Assembly: GCA_030611085.1 (NCBI GenBank)
Contig: JAUWQI010000008.1
Location: 1-49,757, forward strand
Origin: Dehalococcoidia bacterium
GTDB taxonomy: Bacteria; Chloroflexota; Dehalococcoidia; GIF9; AB-539-J10
Length of the DNA stretch: 49,757 nucleotides
Direction of reading: 5' to 3'
Shown: one piece after another, positions 7,094 to 17,588 of the stretch
Numbering within the stretch: position 1 is the stretch's first letter
Layout: each line of letters starts with the position of its first letter
Translations under genes and position numbers: made by a program
Notes under the pieces: model-generated
The model's database searches: none
What the model saw: the letters and a program-made list of their open reading frames with translations, nothing else
Told to the model about the DNA's origin: nothing

Positions 7094-8584
7094 TTACTCC
7101 ACTTTCGCAACCAGCTTCCCCACCTTAACTTTAGCAATAAGCTCATCCTCTCGCTTTATATCTTCCATGGTTTTCGGGGTTTCCATTTCTGAAGGTGACG
7201 GACCCAAACCATATTTAGCCTTAAGAAATTCCATCCCGGTGGTAGGAAAGAGAGCATAGATAAGTACATCACCGATATCCCTAGCGACACCTTTGGTTGC
7301 CTCTTTGGCTTTCTCCAACTCTGGCTCAAGTATTTCAGCGGCGCGACAGGTAATAGATTCTTCACCTCGTGCATAACCCTTAAGAGCTTTCTTCTGCACC
7401 TCGGGGTCAATAGGAACTGGTGATTTGCCATACAAGCCATAAACATAATCTCTTACTTGTGTAGACATCATCTTATATCTACCAAAAAGAACGTTCTGCA
7501 CTGCTTGAACTCCTACAATCTGACTAGTTGGGGTAACTAGAGGTGGGAAGCCAAGCTCTTTTCTAGTTCGGGGAAGCTCCTCATAAACCTCACCGAGCCT
7601 ATCAAGAGCATTGGCCGCCTTGAGTTGAGCCACTAAGTTTGTGGTCATTCCTCCAGGAATTTGATGCTCTAGCACTCCGATATCAATTTTTGCCATCCTG
7701 GTGGTATCAAGGAAGTCGCGATATCTGGGAGCTATAACCTCCAGTTTTTGTCCCAGCTTGAATAGAGGAGCTAAATCGAGCCCAGTGTCCCTTGGTGTTC
7801 CTTGAAGAGCTACTGCGATTGGCTCAATAGCAGCATGAGCTGAACCCCAGGCAAAAGGAGCCAAAACAGTATCAATGATGTCTACTCCAGCTTCAATCGC
7901 CTTTAGCAAACTCATATAAGCCATACCACTGGTATGATGAGTATGCAAAGTAACTGGTATCCTTAAAGATTGCTTCAGCGCTTTAGTCAGCTTATAGGCA
8001 TCGTCAGGGGAGATAAGCCCTGCCATATCCTTGATACATAAGCTATCAGCGCCCATTTCCTGAATGATAAGCGCTTTTTTAACATAATAATCGAGGTTAT
8101 AAACTTCTCCTCCCATCTTGCGCTCGGTAAGGGAGTAGCATATTGACCCTTGAATGTGCTTGCCGCATTCTTTAATAGCCTTAAACGGCGTCTCGAAGTT
8201 ACGTTCATCATTAACGGCATCGAACACCCTGAAAACATCTATCCCACTTTCAGCAGCATGATGAATAAAAGCTCTGACTATATCATCAGGGTAATTGCGA
8301 TAGCCTACCAGGTTTTGTCCTCGAAGGAGCATTTGTAGTGGAGTATGAGGCATTAGCTTCTTCAAGATGCGCGGCTTCTCCCAAGGGTCTTCATTTAAAT
8401 ATCTGATGGCCACATCGAAGGTGGCCCCTCCCCAAACCTCCATCGACCAGAAGCCCACTTTATCCATATCCTCAGCCATAATTTCCATATCCTCAGCTCG
8501 CATTCGAGTAGCTAGCAGGGATTGATGCCCATCACGGAAGGTAAGGTCAGTAACCTTGACCGGATTATTTACTTTTTGACTCAT
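7094..8584 (-). CDS. Pyruvate/oxaloacetate carboxyltransferase subunit (PycB/OadA-like)
   Basis: A 496-residue carboxyltransferase-domain protein of the pyruvate carboxylase subunit B / oxaloacetate decarboxylase alpha family. The TIM-barrel start TDLTFRDGHQSLLATRMR (residues 13-30) and the IKDMAGL and LHTHHTSGMA motifs are intact. It would move CO2 between carboxybiotin and pyruvate. The C-terminus ends at KVGKLVAKVE with no biotinyl (MKM) domain, so a separate biotin carrier and a biotin carboxylase must exist elsewhere. With the neighbouring PEPCK it suggests an anaplerotic pyruvate-oxaloacetate-PEP route. Confidence 0.88.
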   Translation of the reverse strand: MSQKVNNPVKVTDLTFRDGHQSLLATRMRAEDMEIMAEDMDKVGFWSMEVWGGATFDVAIRYLNEDPWEKPRILKKLMPHTPLQMLLRGQNLVGYRNYPDDIVRAFIHHAAESGIDVFRVFDAVNDERNFETPFKAIKECGKHIQGSICYSLTERKMGGEVYNLDYYVKKALIIQEMGADSLCIKDMAGLISPDDAYKLTKALKQSLRIPVTLHTHHTSGMAYMSLLKAIEAGVDIIDTVLAPFAWGSAHAAIEPIAVALQGTPRDTGLDLAPLFKLGQKLEVIAPRYRDFLDTTRMAKIDIGVLEHQIPGGMTTNLVAQLKAANALDRLGEVYEELPRTRKELGFPPLVTPTSQIVGVQAVQNVLFGRYKMMSTQVRDYVYGLYGKSPVPIDPEVQKKALKGYARGEESITCRAAEILEPELEKAKEATKGVARDIGDVLIYALFPTTGMEFLKAKYGLGPSPSEMETPKTMEDIKREDELIAKVKVGKLVAKVE

Positions 8585-8707
8585 GATTCCTCCCTTTATC
8601 TTACTCCCCCTCTTCTATTCCCTATCCTATATATTACCAGTTACTGCTTCCCAGGTGTTATCTTCGGTCTCCTTTGCCCTTTCATTACAAACTAAATTTT
8701 GACATCA

Positions 8708-8769
8708 AACTCCTGCAGAGAAATTGTAAATTCAAATTTCTAAAGTTTAGGGTTTAGGATTTAAGGTTC
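8708..8769. repeat. AT-rich dyad repeat, copy 3 (short)
   Basis: AATTGTAAATTCAAATTTC and TTTAGGGTTTAGGATTTAAG are typical words of the AAATCCTAA repeat family. It lies downstream of dnaK. Confidence 0.5.
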
Positions 8770-8782
8770 CGTATCTTACTGG

Positions 8783-10678
8783 TTATACCTCACGAAACTC
8801 GCCTTCCACCGTGCTTTCTCCCCCTTCACCAGGCTTCTTACCTCCGGGAGGTTCTCCACCAGGTGGTGGCTGTCCTGGCTGTTGATAAACTGCAGCTCCA
8901 ATCTTCTGCATCGCTTGTGATAACTCTTGCATAGCATTACGGATGGCGTTTATATCCTGTCCCTGAAGCGCTGACTTCACAGCAGCTACCTTTCCTTCTA
9001 TCTCTTGTTTTACATCAGCAGGTATCTTGTCTCCGTAATCACGAAGCGTCTTCTCTGCAGTATAAGCTAAGGTGTCAGCAGAATTGCGTGTCTCCACCTC
9101 TTCTTTGCGTTTGGCATCCTCTGCAGCGGAAGCTTCAGCTTCTCGCTTCATCTTCTCCACCTCTTCTTTGCTGAGCCCACTGGAGGCAGTGATAGTAATT
9201 TTCTGCTCCTTACCCGTGCCTTTATCACGAGCACTGACATTTAAGATGCCGTTGGCATCGATATCGAATGTTACCTCAATTTGGGGCATACCCCGTGGTG
9301 CGGGCAAAATACCATCAAGCATAAAGCGTCCCAAAGTTCGGTTATCAGCCGCCATAGGGCGTTCTCCTTGAAGAACATGGATTTCCACGCTTGGCTGGCT
9401 GTCGCTAGCAGTGCTGAAAATCTGGCTCTTGGAGGTAGGAATGGTGGTATTGCGAGGAATAAGAGGCGTAGCTACTGCACCTAGCGTCTCTATACCCAAA
9501 GTAAGAGGAGTAACATCAAGAAGAAGAACCTCTCCTACCTCGCCCTTAAGGACTCCAGCTTGAATGGCAGCGCCCAAAGCTACCGCTTCGTCAGGATTAA
9601 CTCCCCTGACGGGCTCTCTGGCAAAGAACTGCCGTAAAGTGTCCTGGACTTTTGGCATTCTCGTCTGACCACCAACTAGAATTACATCATTGACCTGACT
9701 TGATGTAAGCCCGGCATCGCTTAAAGCTTGACGGCAAGGACCAATGCTCCTCTCTATTAAGTCATCCGATAACTGTTCTAGCTTAGCTCTGGTTAACACC
9801 ATGCTGAGATGTTTGGGACCAGTAGCATCAGCAGTAATAAAAGGAAGGCTTATCTCTGTTTGAGCTACCGTGGATAGCTCCTTTTTTGCCTTTTCAGCGG
9901 CGTCCTTTAGTCTCTGTAATGCCATCTTGTCTTGCCTTAAATCAATGCCTTGCTCCTTCTTGAACTCATCACATACCCAATCTGTAATCCTCTGGTCAAT
10001 ATCATCGCCACCAAGGTGGGTGTCACCATTGGTTGATTTAACCTGGAAAGTGCCTCCGCCTATATCCAGGATAGAAATATCGAAGGTGCCACCACCAAGG
10101 TCATACACAGCGATAGTTTCATCCTTTTTCTTATCCAATCCATAGGCTAGTGATGATGCTGTAGGTTCATTGATAATGCGCAAAACATTGAGCCCGGCTA
10201 TAGCACCAGCATCCTTGGTTGCGTTTCGCTGGCTATCATTAAAATAAGCAGGCACAGTAATCACAGCATCGGTGACTTTATCTCCAAGGTAAGCTTCAGC
10301 ATCGGTCTTTATTTTCTGCAATATCATGGCTGCTATTTCCTGTGGACTATACTCCTTCCCTCCCATTACCACTCGACAATCGCCATTAGGAGCTTCAGTA
10401 ATCTTATATGGCAAATGCTTTATATCTCCCTGAACCGTGGCATCTTTGAACTTACGCCCGATGAGGCGCTTTATACTAAAGAGAGTATTCTCAGGGTTGA
10501 CCACTGATTGACGCTTGGCCAACTCTCCTACCAGCCTCTCCCCTGTCTTGCCTATCGCCACTACTGAGGGAACCAGATTCCCCCCTTCTGAGCTAGGTAT
10601 AATCTTGGGTTCTCCCCCTTCCATTACTGCTCCTACACTAAGTGTAGTGCCTAAATCAATTCCTATTGCTCTTCCCAT
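8783..10678 (-). CDS. dnaK: Chaperone DnaK (Hsp70)
   Basis: A 631-residue Hsp70 chaperone. The ATPase domain shows [18 protein letters not shown] at the N-terminus, [25 protein letters not shown] and [13 protein letters not shown]. The substrate-binding domain begins after [17 protein letters not shown] and includes the [15 protein letters not shown] segment. The first DLGTT motif is followed by L where S or N is usual. The tail is rich in Gly, Pro and Gln and ends without the EEVD-like end of some homologues. It is the third gene after hrcA and grpE, with only two bases between grpE and dnaK; dnaJ is not in this window. Confidence 0.97.
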   Translation of the reverse strand: MGRAIGIDLGTTLSVGAVMEGGEPKIIPSSEGGNLVPSVVAIGKTGERLVGELAKRQSVVNPENTLFSIKRLIGRKFKDATVQGDIKHLPYKITEAPNGDCRVVMGGKEYSPQEIAAMILQKIKTDAEAYLGDKVTDAVITVPAYFNDSQRNATKDAGAIAGLNVLRIINEPTASSLAYGLDKKKDETIAVYDLGGGTFDISILDIGGGTFQVKSTNGDTHLGGDDIDQRITDWVCDEFKKEQGIDLRQDKMALQRLKDAAEKAKKELSTVAQTEISLPFITADATGPKHLSMVLTRAKLEQLSDDLIERSIGPCRQALSDAGLTSSQVNDVILVGGQTRMPKVQDTLRQFFAREPVRGVNPDEAVALGAAIQAGVLKGEVGEVLLLDVTPLTLGIETLGAVATPLIPRNTTIPTSKSQIFSTASDSQPSVEIHVLQGERPMAADNRTLGRFMLDGILPAPRGMPQIEVTFDIDANGILNVSARDKGTGKEQKITITASSGLSKEEVEKMKREAEASAAEDAKRKEEVETRNSADTLAYTAEKTLRDYGDKIPADVKQEIEGKVAAVKSALQGQDINAIRNAMQELSQAMQKIGAAVYQQPGQPPPGGEPPGGKKPGEGGESTVEGEFREV

Positions 10679-10680
10679 AG

Positions 10681-11229
10681 CTACTCCTCCTTTTCAGCTT
10701 GTTCGGTCTTTTTCCCTTCGCCCACTATCACCATGCTAGGACGAATCACCTTATCTTTCAACTTGTAACCCTTCTGGATTTCCTCTACCACCATTCCCTC
10801 TTCGCCCTCTTGGCGTGCTACTGCCTCATGCAAGTGGGGGTCGAATTGCTCCCCTTTAGCCTTAATCTCGCTTAACCCTTGTGCCTCCAAGGTTGCCCTG
10901 AGCTTACTATAGCTTAACCTGATGCCATCAACCCAACTGAATTTTGCCAGCTGCTTCGGCAGTGAAACAAAAGCTCTTTCCATATCATCTATAATAGGTA
11001 GCAAGTTTAAGATAAGGGAGCTGTTGGCAAATTTAACTAATTCTTCCCTTTCTTGCTCCACTCGTTTCTTATAATTACTAAAATCAGCCTGATTTCTTTG
11101 CCAGTTAGCTAAATACTTTTCTGCCTTTTCCTTCTCCTCAGTAAAGGATTGCTCCAAAGTTTCTACATCTTCTGTTGGCTCAACCCCCACTTCGACTGCT
11201 TCATCATTAGACAACTTTTCCTCAGCCAA
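10681..11229 (-). CDS. grpE: GrpE nucleotide exchange factor
   Basis: GrpE releases ADP from DnaK. The 182-residue protein has an acidic N-terminus, a long helix (about residues 25-80, with [20 protein letters not shown]) that forms the dimer stalk, and the C-terminal beta-domain with the signature FDPHLHEAV and [12 protein letters not shown]. Length is slightly short but normal. It lies between hrcA and dnaK in the usual heat-shock operon order and is expected to be under HrcA control through the CIRCE operator upstream of hrcA. Confidence 0.95.
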   Translation of the reverse strand: MAEEKLSNDEAVEVGVEPTEDVETLEQSFTEEKEKAEKYLANWQRNQADFSNYKKRVEQEREELVKFANSSLILNLLPIIDDMERAFVSLPKQLAKFSWVDGIRLSYSKLRATLEAQGLSEIKAKGEQFDPHLHEAVARQEGEEGMVVEEIQKGYKLKDKVIRPSMVIVGEGKKTEQAEKEE

Positions 11230-11282
11230 TTTTAAACTCCTTTACCCCGTTAGATAATCAGTTCTAAAGTATCTGATAGGGT

Positions 11283-12299
11283 TTAGATATATTCAGCCAC
11301 TGAGTTACTTAGCAACAGTGAGAGGTAGTTAAGCGAAGAGATAGCTTTGGCATAATCCATTCGCTTTGGGCCAAGCACCCCGACAATGCCACTGGCTTTG
11401 TCTGGTATCCCGTACGGGCTAATTATCAAGCTTAAATCTTGCAGCGGCGGCTCTGGATTTTCCTCGCCAATGATTATTTTTATCTCCCCTTTATTAAGTC
11501 CTCGGCAGGATATATTTCCTAGCCAACTTCCTTCCTCTAGCATCTCCAAAATATTAAGCGCTTTGGGATTATTAGCAAATTCCGGCTGGCTTAGCATCAA
11601 GTGTAATCCATCAAGATAAGGCTTGCCATACTCCAATTTATCTTCTGCAGCTATCATCTTTACTAAACAGTGGGATACTTGTTTTTCCTCAGGGGAAAGC
11701 TCAACTTTATTAGCTAAAATTTCGCTACTGGCCATCCCAGCATAAATGGAGGTAAGCTTGTTAGCTAACTGCGTTAGCTCGTCCTGTGTAATTCTTCTAT
11801 CGAAAGCCACAACTTGCTGCTTAACTTTTGCTCCATATAGAACTAAAACCAGTAAAGCTACAAAATCTTGTAAGGCTACCAAGTCTAGATGTTTAAAGCG
11901 ACTGCGCGTTGTCCCTGGCGAGGTTATTACTGCCACATTGCAAACAACGCGTGCTAACCACGCTGCTGCTAATTTTAGCCATTGTTCTATTTCCTCCCTT
12001 GTTTCTTGAAGTAAGTGATAAATTAGATATTGCTCGCCAGAGGGAAGCTCAATATTCTCGCCTATCAATTCCACATAATAACGGTAAGCCCTGTCAGTAG
12101 GTACACTGCCAGCCGAATGATGAGGATGGGTAATATAGCCCTCTTCTTCCAGACACGCTATGTCATTGCGGATGGTAGCTGGGCTCACCTCCAATCCATG
12201 CTTATCTACAATGGCTCTTGAAGCTACAGGTACCGCTCCAATAATATAATCTTGAACTATTATTTTGAGAACAGTTTCCCTTCTTCCCTTCAGAGTCAC
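11283..12299 (-). CDS. hrcA: HrcA heat-shock repressor
   Basis: HrcA represses class I heat-shock genes by binding CIRCE; its activity depends on chaperonin. The 338 residues start with a winged-helix domain (VASRAIVDKHGLEVSPATIR, about 23-42, then NDIACLEEEGYI) followed by the GAF-like middle and a C-terminal IISPYGIPDKASGIVGVLGP segment. The start is GTG at 12299, directly against the CIRCE element, with the ribosome-binding site (GGGGGAG) lying in the CIRCE spacer. This arrangement means that HrcA binding covers the translation start region as well as the transcript start. It heads the hrcA-grpE-dnaK operon. Confidence 0.95.
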   Translation of the reverse strand: MTLKGRRETVLKIIVQDYIIGAVPVASRAIVDKHGLEVSPATIRNDIACLEEEGYITHPHHSAGSVPTDRAYRYYVELIGENIELPSGEQYLIYHLLQETREEIEQWLKLAAAWLARVVCNVAVITSPGTTRSRFKHLDLVALQDFVALLVLVLYGAKVKQQVVAFDRRITQDELTQLANKLTSIYAGMASSEILANKVELSPEEKQVSHCLVKMIAAEDKLEYGKPYLDGLHLMLSQPEFANNPKALNILEMLEEGSWLGNISCRGLNKGEIKIIIGEENPEPPLQDLSLIISPYGIPDKASGIVGVLGPKRMDYAKAISSLNYLSLLLSNSVAEYI

Positions 12300-12326
12300 T
12301 TAGCACTCTCCCCCTTCGATTGCTAA
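12300..12326. promoter_or_regulatory. CIRCE operator for HrcA
   Basis: TTAGCACTC, nine bases, then GATTGCTAA. This matches the CIRCE consensus (TTAGCACTC-N9-GAGTGCTAA) with one mismatch in the right arm. It lies just downstream of the hrcA -10 box and touches the hrcA GTG start. Confidence 0.92.
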
Positions 12327-12334
12327 CAAATGCT

Positions 12335-12363
12335 AATTTAGCATTTTGAATATAGTCTGTCAA
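12335..12363 (-). promoter_or_regulatory. Sigma70-type promoter for hrcA-grpE-dnaK
   Basis: Read on the minus strand: TTGACA (12363-12358), a 17-base spacer, then TAAATT (12340-12335). Transcription would start near 12328, at the edge of the CIRCE operator, so a bound repressor would block initiation. Confidence 0.75.
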
Positions 12364-12524
12364 TGTGGATGCCAAGTCAATTGGAATGATACGCAACTGC
12401 TACGGTCAAGAAGCAACTCAATTATTTCTATTTTGACCAAAGCAAGCTACGTAGTTTCATCAGTCTCAGTAACCAACGCGGGAGGGATTCGCCAATTGGT
12501 CGAACTTACCTCTATCTGCTTAAA

Positions 12525-12553
12525 TTGACGCTAGATAGGTATTATGCTATCTT
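12525..12553 (+). promoter_or_regulatory. Sigma70-type promoter for the ilv-leu operon
   Basis: TTGACG (12525-12530), a 17-base spacer, then TATCTT (12548-12553). The start would be near 12560, leaving a leader of about 29 bases before the ilvD GTG. That is too short for a T-box or peptide attenuator. The remaining space back to the hrcA promoter shows no clear operator. Confidence 0.65.
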
Positions 12554-12588
12554 AGGCAACATAATTTATCTTTAGGAAGTGCAAAACA

Positions 12589-14256
12589 GTGAAAAGTGAT
12601 GTTGTGAAGAAAGGCATTGAAAGGGCACCTCATAGGTCTCTATTGCGTGCTGTAGGTTGTGGCTCAGATGATTGGGATAAACCTTTCATCGGGGTGATTA
12701 ATAGCTTCAGCGAAGTTGTCCCCGGGCACATCCATTTGCAAGCTATTGCCCGAGCAGTAAAGGAGGGAATCCGTAGTCGGGGTGGAGTGCCTTTCGAAGT
12801 TAATACCCTCGTTGTCTGTGATGGCATTGCCATGAATCATCCGGGAATGAAGTACAGCTTGCCCAGTCGGGAGCTTATCGCTGATTCATGTGAGATTTTG
12901 GCTGAGGCTCACGCCTTTGATGGCTTGGTATTCATTCCCAATTGCGACAAGGTAATACCAGGCATGTTAATGGCAGCGGTAAGACTTAACTTGCCTTGTA
13001 TCTTTATTAGCGGCGGTCCTATGATGGCAGGAAAGCTTTATCAGGATAATCAAGTGAGGTCGGTGGACCTTAACTCAGTTTTCTTAGGGGTAGGTGAGGT
13101 TATGAAAGGAAATATGACCGAAGCTGGGTTAAGAGAATTAGAAGAAGTTGCCTGTCCCGGCTGCGGCAGTTGCGCTGGAATGTTCACCGCCAACACCATG
13201 AATTGCCTCACCGAAGCTTTAGGTATGGCATTGCCTGGCAATGGAACGATACCTGCAGTAGAAGCACGGCGAATTCAACTAGCCTATAAAGCTGGACAGC
13301 AAGTTATGGAAGTGCTAGCCAAGGATATTAGGCCTAAAGATATTATCAATAAGGATTCTATTTATAATGCCTTCGCTGTGGATATGGCTTTGGGCGGCAG
13401 CACTAACTCTGTGCTGCATCTTACAGCAATAGCGCATGAAACGGGAATCGATTTCCCCTTATCTTGGGTAAACGAAATTAGCGAGCACATTCCCCATATA
13501 TGCAAACTAAGCCCGGCGAGCGATTATCACATTGAGGATTTAGAGTTAGCTGGTGGCATCCCGGCAATAATGCAAGAGCTATCTCCATTGCTAAATCTTA
13601 AGGTGAATACCGTTTTGAGGCAGCCACTGGGCAAAATGATAAAGGGAGCTGAAGTCAAAAATAGAGAGGTAATCCGCCCCCTGTCACAACCATATGCTGC
13701 TACCGGTGGCATTAGTATATTATTTGGCAATCTGGCACTTGAGGGTGGCGTGGTAAAAAACGCTGCAGTAGCTCCTGACATGCTGGTTCATCAGGGTCCA
13801 GCAAGAGTTTTTGATAGTGAGGAAGCGGCCACAGCGGCAATAGTCAAAGGGGAACTCAAGTCAGGCGAAGTAATTGTTATCCGCTATGAAGGACCGAAGG
13901 GAGGTCCTGGAATGCGTGAGATGTTGACGCCTACATCCCTCCTCAGCGGCATGGGTATGGATAAGGAGATAGCACTTATTACTGATGGTCGCTTTTCCGG
14001 AGCTACCAAGGGGGCAGCTATTGGCCATGTCTCTCCTGAAGCAGCGGAAAGGGGTCCCATAGCTGCTCTAAAAGACGGCGATATCATTAAAATAGATATA
14101 CCTAATCATAAGTTGGAAGCAGAGTTAAACCAAAGTGAGATAGAGCAAAGACTAAATTCCTTGCCTCCCTTCGAGCCTAAGATCAAAACTGGCTATCTTA
14201 AGCGATATAGCGATAAAGTAAGTTCAGCCAGCACGGGAGCAGTGTTTGCTGACTAA
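12589..14256 (+). CDS. ilvD: Dihydroxy-acid dehydratase
   Basis: IlvD dehydrates 2,3-dihydroxy-isovalerate and its methylvalerate homologue to 2-oxo acids in valine, leucine and isoleucine synthesis. The 555 residues carry the iron-sulfur cysteines Cys119 (in NCDKVIPGM) and the cluster from Cys189 ([18 protein letters not shown]). Other family motifs are [10 protein letters not shown] and [15 protein letters not shown]. The GTG start lies behind AGGAAG; translation begins [20 protein letters not shown], which is typical of the family. It is the first gene of the branched-chain operon, 11 bases before ilvB. Confidence 0.97.
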   Translation: MKSDVVKKGIERAPHRSLLRAVGCGSDDWDKPFIGVINSFSEVVPGHIHLQAIARAVKEGIRSRGGVPFEVNTLVVCDGIAMNHPGMKYSLPSRELIADSCEILAEAHAFDGLVFIPNCDKVIPGMLMAAVRLNLPCIFISGGPMMAGKLYQDNQVRSVDLNSVFLGVGEVMKGNMTEAGLRELEEVACPGCGSCAGMFTANTMNCLTEALGMALPGNGTIPAVEARRIQLAYKAGQQVMEVLAKDIRPKDIINKDSIYNAFAVDMALGGSTNSVLHLTAIAHETGIDFPLSWVNEISEHIPHICKLSPASDYHIEDLELAGGIPAIMQELSPLLNLKVNTVLRQPLGKMIKGAEVKNREVIRPLSQPYAATGGISILFGNLALEGGVVKNAAVAPDMLVHQGPARVFDSEEAATAAIVKGELKSGEVIVIRYEGPKGGPGMREMLTPTSLLSGMGMDKEIALITDGRFSGATKGAAIGHVSPEAAERGPIAALKDGDIIKIDIPNHKLEAELNQSEIEQRLNSLPPFEPKIKTGYLKRYSDKVSSASTGAVFAD

Positions 14257-14267
14257 GCGGGATTACT

Positions 14268-15962
14268 ATGAAGAAAACTGGAGCTCAGATTTTATGTGAA
14301 AGCCTAATTAGAGAAGGTGTCGAGGTTATCTTTGGCATTCTTGGTGGCGCTGTCTTGCCCATATATGACACCTTTCCTCAATACCCCCAACTTAGGCATA
14401 TACTTGTTCGCCATGAGCAGGGAGCTGCCCATGCTGCTGATGGCTATGCTCGAGCCGTACATAAGGCAGGTGTATGTATAGCTACTTCGGGTCCCGGGGC
14501 TACTAACTTGGTAACAGGGATTGCCAATGCCTATATGGATTCGTCTCCTATGGTAGCTATAACTGGTCAGGTAGCTAGACCTTTTATTGGCAAGGATGCT
14601 TTTCAGGAGGCAGATATCACCGGCATCACCCTTCCTATCACCAAGCATAATTATCTTGTCGCTGGTGCCGCAGAATTAGCTAAAACGATTAAAGAAGCTT
14701 TCCATATCGCCCAGACAGGCAGGCCAGGCCCTGTGCTTATCGACATACCACGAGATGTCCAAGAGGAGAAAGCGGAATTTGTTTATCCTGATAAAGTTGA
14801 TTTGCCAGGCTACAAGTTTGTCTCTAAAGGGCATTCAGTTCAAATTAAGAGGGCAGTAAAGCTCCTCAAAGAAGCTGCGAGGCCTGTTATCATTGCTGGC
14901 AGAGGAATAATCATCTCCCAAGCTTATGATGAGCTTAAGGAATTAGCTGAAAAGGCACAAATACCAGTAATTAACACCCTGCTCGGCATCGGAGCTTTCC
15001 CTGGAGATCATGTGCTTAATTTTGGCATGCTAGGGATGCATGGCCTGGCTTATGCTAACCTGGCAGTGCAAAACGCTGATGTCGTTATTGCTATTGGCAT
15101 GAGATTTGATGATCGAGCTACAGCAAATACCAAGGATTTTGCTCCCCAAGCCAGCATTATCCATATTGATATCGACCCTGCGGAAATAGGGAAGAATGTG
15201 CCCATAGATATCCCTATAGTTGGAGATGTTAAAAGTGTGCTGAAAGCTATGAATAAGGAAATTGAAAGCAGAAACCATCTGGATTGGCTGTCTCAATTAG
15301 AGCAGTGGCGCTCCGAACACCCATCACTAGAAATCAGGCAAAATGATGGGCTTCTACCTCAGTATGTTATCCGCCAGATCTCTGAGGCCACTCGAGGCGA
15401 TGCCATAATAGTCACTGGAGTGGGACAAAATCAAATGTGGGCAGCACAACACTACATTTACACTAAACCAAATAGCCTTATTTCCTCCGGAGGCTTAGGC
15501 ACTATGGGATTTGAGCTTCCTGCTGCTATAGGGGCTAAGGTTGGTCGCCCTGAGGAAACAGTGTGGTGCGTTGCCGGCGATGGTGGTTTTCAAATGACTA
15601 TTCAAGAGTTAGCCACTATAGCACAGGAAAATATTGCCATAAAGATAGCCATAATTAACAATGGCTATTTAGGGATGGTAAGACAATGGCAAGAGTTGTT
15701 TTACCAGCATCGCTATGTTGACACAAAGCTTTGGAATCCCGATTTCGTCCAGATTGCCGAAGCCTATGATATTCCAGGTGTCAGGGTAAAGCATAGAGAG
15801 GAGGTAATCCCAGCCATACAGAAAGCAATGGACTACCCCGGACCTTTTCTCATTGACTTTATTGTTGAGCCGGAAGAAAATGTCTATCCTATGGTACAGC
15901 CTGGGGAGAGTTTGTCCCAAATCCTAGAATTGCCCAAGCCAGAGGTACCAAGCAAATACTAA
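14268..15962 (+). CDS. ilvB: Acetolactate synthase large subunit
   Basis: A 564-residue ThDP enzyme condensing two pyruvates, or pyruvate and 2-oxobutyrate, into acetohydroxy acids. Motifs seen: the catalytic-glutamate region RHEQGAAHAADGYAR near residues 47-61, GPGATNLVTGIANAYMDS, RPGPVLIDIPRDVQ, and the ThDP-binding stretch GDGGFQMTIQELATI followed by NNGYLGMVRQWQ. The FAD-related region is also present. The ilvN regulatory subunit follows after 44 bases that contain a piece of the palindromic repeat. Length and domains are complete. Confidence 0.96.
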   Translation: MKKTGAQILCESLIREGVEVIFGILGGAVLPIYDTFPQYPQLRHILVRHEQGAAHAADGYARAVHKAGVCIATSGPGATNLVTGIANAYMDSSPMVAITGQVARPFIGKDAFQEADITGITLPITKHNYLVAGAAELAKTIKEAFHIAQTGRPGPVLIDIPRDVQEEKAEFVYPDKVDLPGYKFVSKGHSVQIKRAVKLLKEAARPVIIAGRGIIISQAYDELKELAEKAQIPVINTLLGIGAFPGDHVLNFGMLGMHGLAYANLAVQNADVVIAIGMRFDDRATANTKDFAPQASIIHIDIDPAEIGKNVPIDIPIVGDVKSVLKAMNKEIESRNHLDWLSQLEQWRSEHPSLEIRQNDGLLPQYVIRQISEATRGDAIIVTGVGQNQMWAAQHYIYTKPNSLISSGGLGTMGFELPAAIGAKVGRPEETVWCVAGDGGFQMTIQELATIAQENIAIKIAIINNGYLGMVRQWQELFYQHRYVDTKLWNPDFVQIAEAYDIPGVRVKHREEVIPAIQKAMDYPGPFLIDFIVEPEENVYPMVQPGESLSQILELPKPEVPSKY

Positions 15963-15971
15963 GATTTTTTT

Positions 15972-15992
15972 GTAGTTGCCTGACTTATCAGG
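15972..15992 (+). repeat. Fragment of the palindromic GTAGTTGCC repeat
   Basis: GTAGTTGCCTGACTTATCAGG corresponds to one terminus plus one inner palindrome of the element at 2881-2931. It forms a hairpin (CCTGACTTATCAGG) between ilvB and ilvN, only 15 bases before the ilvN start. Confidence 0.6.
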
Positions 15993-16006
15993 TTTAAGGG
16001 AGTAAA

Positions 16007-16495
16007 TTGTTTAACACAAGACACACTTTGGTAGCTTTAGTAGAAGATAAACCCGGTGTACTAAACAGGGTAGCTAGCTTGTTTCGGCGCCGAGATTTTA
16101 ATATAGAGAGCCTCGCTGTAGGGCGCAGTGAACAGCTTGGCTTATCTCGCATGACTGTCGTTGTCGGCGGTGATTCTGCCAAGGTGGAACAAGTCAGGAA
16201 GCAGTTAGACAAATTAATCAATGTGGTCAAAGTGACTGATATAACCGGAGAAGATATAGTAACCAGGGAATTGGCCTTAATCAAAGTCAAGGCTACCGCT
16301 TCAACAAGAAGCGAGATTATACAGATTGTCGATATTTTCCGAGCTAACATAGTTGATGTTGCCTCCGATTCCCTAACGGTAGAGGTTACTGGCGATGAGG
16401 ATAAGGTAAATTCCCTGCTTGAGCTTCTCCGTGGCTTCGGGATTAAAGAGGTTAGCAGGACAGGCAGAATTGCCCTGACTCGCGGCGCCATCTAG
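16007..16495 (+). CDS. ilvN: Acetolactate synthase small (regulatory) subunit
   Basis: The small subunit gives acetolactate synthase full activity and valine feedback inhibition. The 162 residues have an N-terminal ACT domain (TLVALVEDKPGVLNRVASLF, about residues 6-25) and a C-terminal domain with the family pattern around LALIKVKATASTRSEIIQIV. Length is normal for the short bacterial form. The start is TTG at 16007, supported by GGGAG upstream and by the usual position of the ACT domain. It pairs with ilvB just upstream. Confidence 0.94.
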   Translation: MFNTRHTLVALVEDKPGVLNRVASLFRRRDFNIESLAVGRSEQLGLSRMTVVVGGDSAKVEQVRKQLDKLINVVKVTDITGEDIVTRELALIKVKATASTRSEIIQIVDIFRANIVDVASDSLTVEVTGDEDKVNSLLELLRGFGIKEVSRTGRIALTRGAI

Positions 16496-16498
16496 TTA

Positions 16499-16575
16499 AA
16501 ATCCGAAGTACCAAATCCTAAATGCTAAGGAATTTGGATTTGTTTAGAATTTAGAAATTCGAAATTAGGATTTCT
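16499..16575. repeat. AT-rich dyad repeat, copy 4
   Basis: Contains CCAAATCCTAAATGCTAAGG then TTTGGATTTGTTTAGAATTT and AAATTAGGATTTC. It closely matches parts of the copies at 2940-3092 and 42146-42200. It lies between ilvN and the ilvC ribosome-binding site. Confidence 0.65.
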
Positions 16576-16590
16576 TCAAAGGAGGAAGAC

Positions 16591-17583
16591 ATGGCTAAAA
16601 TTTATTATGACAAGGATGCTAATCTGGACTTAATTAAAGGTAAAACGATTGGCATTATTGGCTATGGCAGCCAGGGGCATGCCCATGCCCAAAACTTGAG
16701 AGACAGTGGCTGCCAGGTTATTGTTGCTGAAGCATCAGGCAGCGAAGGGTGGAAAGCAGCGCAAAATGCTGGTTTTAAAATAGCCAGCGCCACTGAGGTA
16801 GCTAAGGAAGCAACCATCATTGTCATGCTAGCTCCCGATAATCTACAGTCTCAAATTTATCATGAGTCAATTGAAAGGGAGATGGGCAAGGGTAAAACCC
16901 TGACGTTTGCTCATGGTTTTAATATCCATTATTCTCAAATTGTACCGCCTCCCGATGTTGATGTCAGCATGATTGCCCCTAAATGCCCCGGACATATGCT
17001 GCGCCAACTTTATACTGAAGGTTCAGGAGCCCCAGCTTTGATTGCTATTCATCAAGATGCCTCGGGCAAGGCAAAGAATATCGCTTTAGCTTATGCTAAG
17101 GGTATTGGTTGCGCCAGAGCCGGGGTTTTGGAAACAACTTTTGCCGAAGAAACCGAGACTGACCTCTTTGGAGAGCAAACAGTGCTCTGTGGTGGAGTTT
17201 CTTCTCTGGTCAAAGCTGGTTTCGAGACATTGGTAGAGGCAGGTTACCAACCCGAAATTGCTTATTTTGAGTGTTTCCATGAACTAAAACTCATTGTTGA
17301 CCTTATGTATCAAGGCGGTTTGAATTACATGCGATATTCTGTAAGCGATACTGCTGAATATGGCGACTATACTCGAGGACCACGAGTTATAGATGACATG
17401 GCCAAGGAAGAGATGGGACAAATTCTAGCAGAAATTCAGGATGGCAGCTTTGCCAAAGAATGGATTCTGGAAAATCAGGCAGGACGCCCCAGCTTTAATG
17501 CGATGAAACGAAAGGAAGCTGAGCATCCGATTGAAGCCATAGGCAAGAAGCTTAGAGATATGATGCCCTGGCTAAAGGGATGA
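16591..17583 (+). CDS. ilvC: Ketol-acid reductoisomerase, class I
   Basis: IlvC isomerises and reduces acetohydroxy acids with NAD(P)H and magnesium. The 330 residues are the class I (short) form. The nucleotide fold shows [20 protein letters not shown] (about residues 22-41), and the C-terminal knotted domain shows [19 protein letters not shown] and [17 protein letters not shown] with the metal-binding acids. The ATG has AAAGGAGG upstream. It lies between ilvN and the small disrupted frame before leuA. Confidence 0.97.
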   Translation: MAKIYYDKDANLDLIKGKTIGIIGYGSQGHAHAQNLRDSGCQVIVAEASGSEGWKAAQNAGFKIASATEVAKEATIIVMLAPDNLQSQIYHESIEREMGKGKTLTFAHGFNIHYSQIVPPPDVDVSMIAPKCPGHMLRQLYTEGSGAPALIAIHQDASGKAKNIALAYAKGIGCARAGVLETTFAEETETDLFGEQTVLCGGVSSLVKAGFETLVEAGYQPEIAYFECFHELKLIVDLMYQGGLNYMRYSVSDTAEYGDYTRGPRVIDDMAKEEMGQILAEIQDGSFAKEWILENQAGRPSFNAMKRKEAEHPIEAIGKKLRDMMPWLKG

Positions 17584-17588
17584 GGAAA

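Noticed and set aside
12346-12528. Leader peptide or T-box for ilvD
   Set aside because: A good promoter lies at 12525-12553, so this stretch is mostly upstream of the transcript; no run of Leu, Val or Ile codons or T-box sequence is visible.
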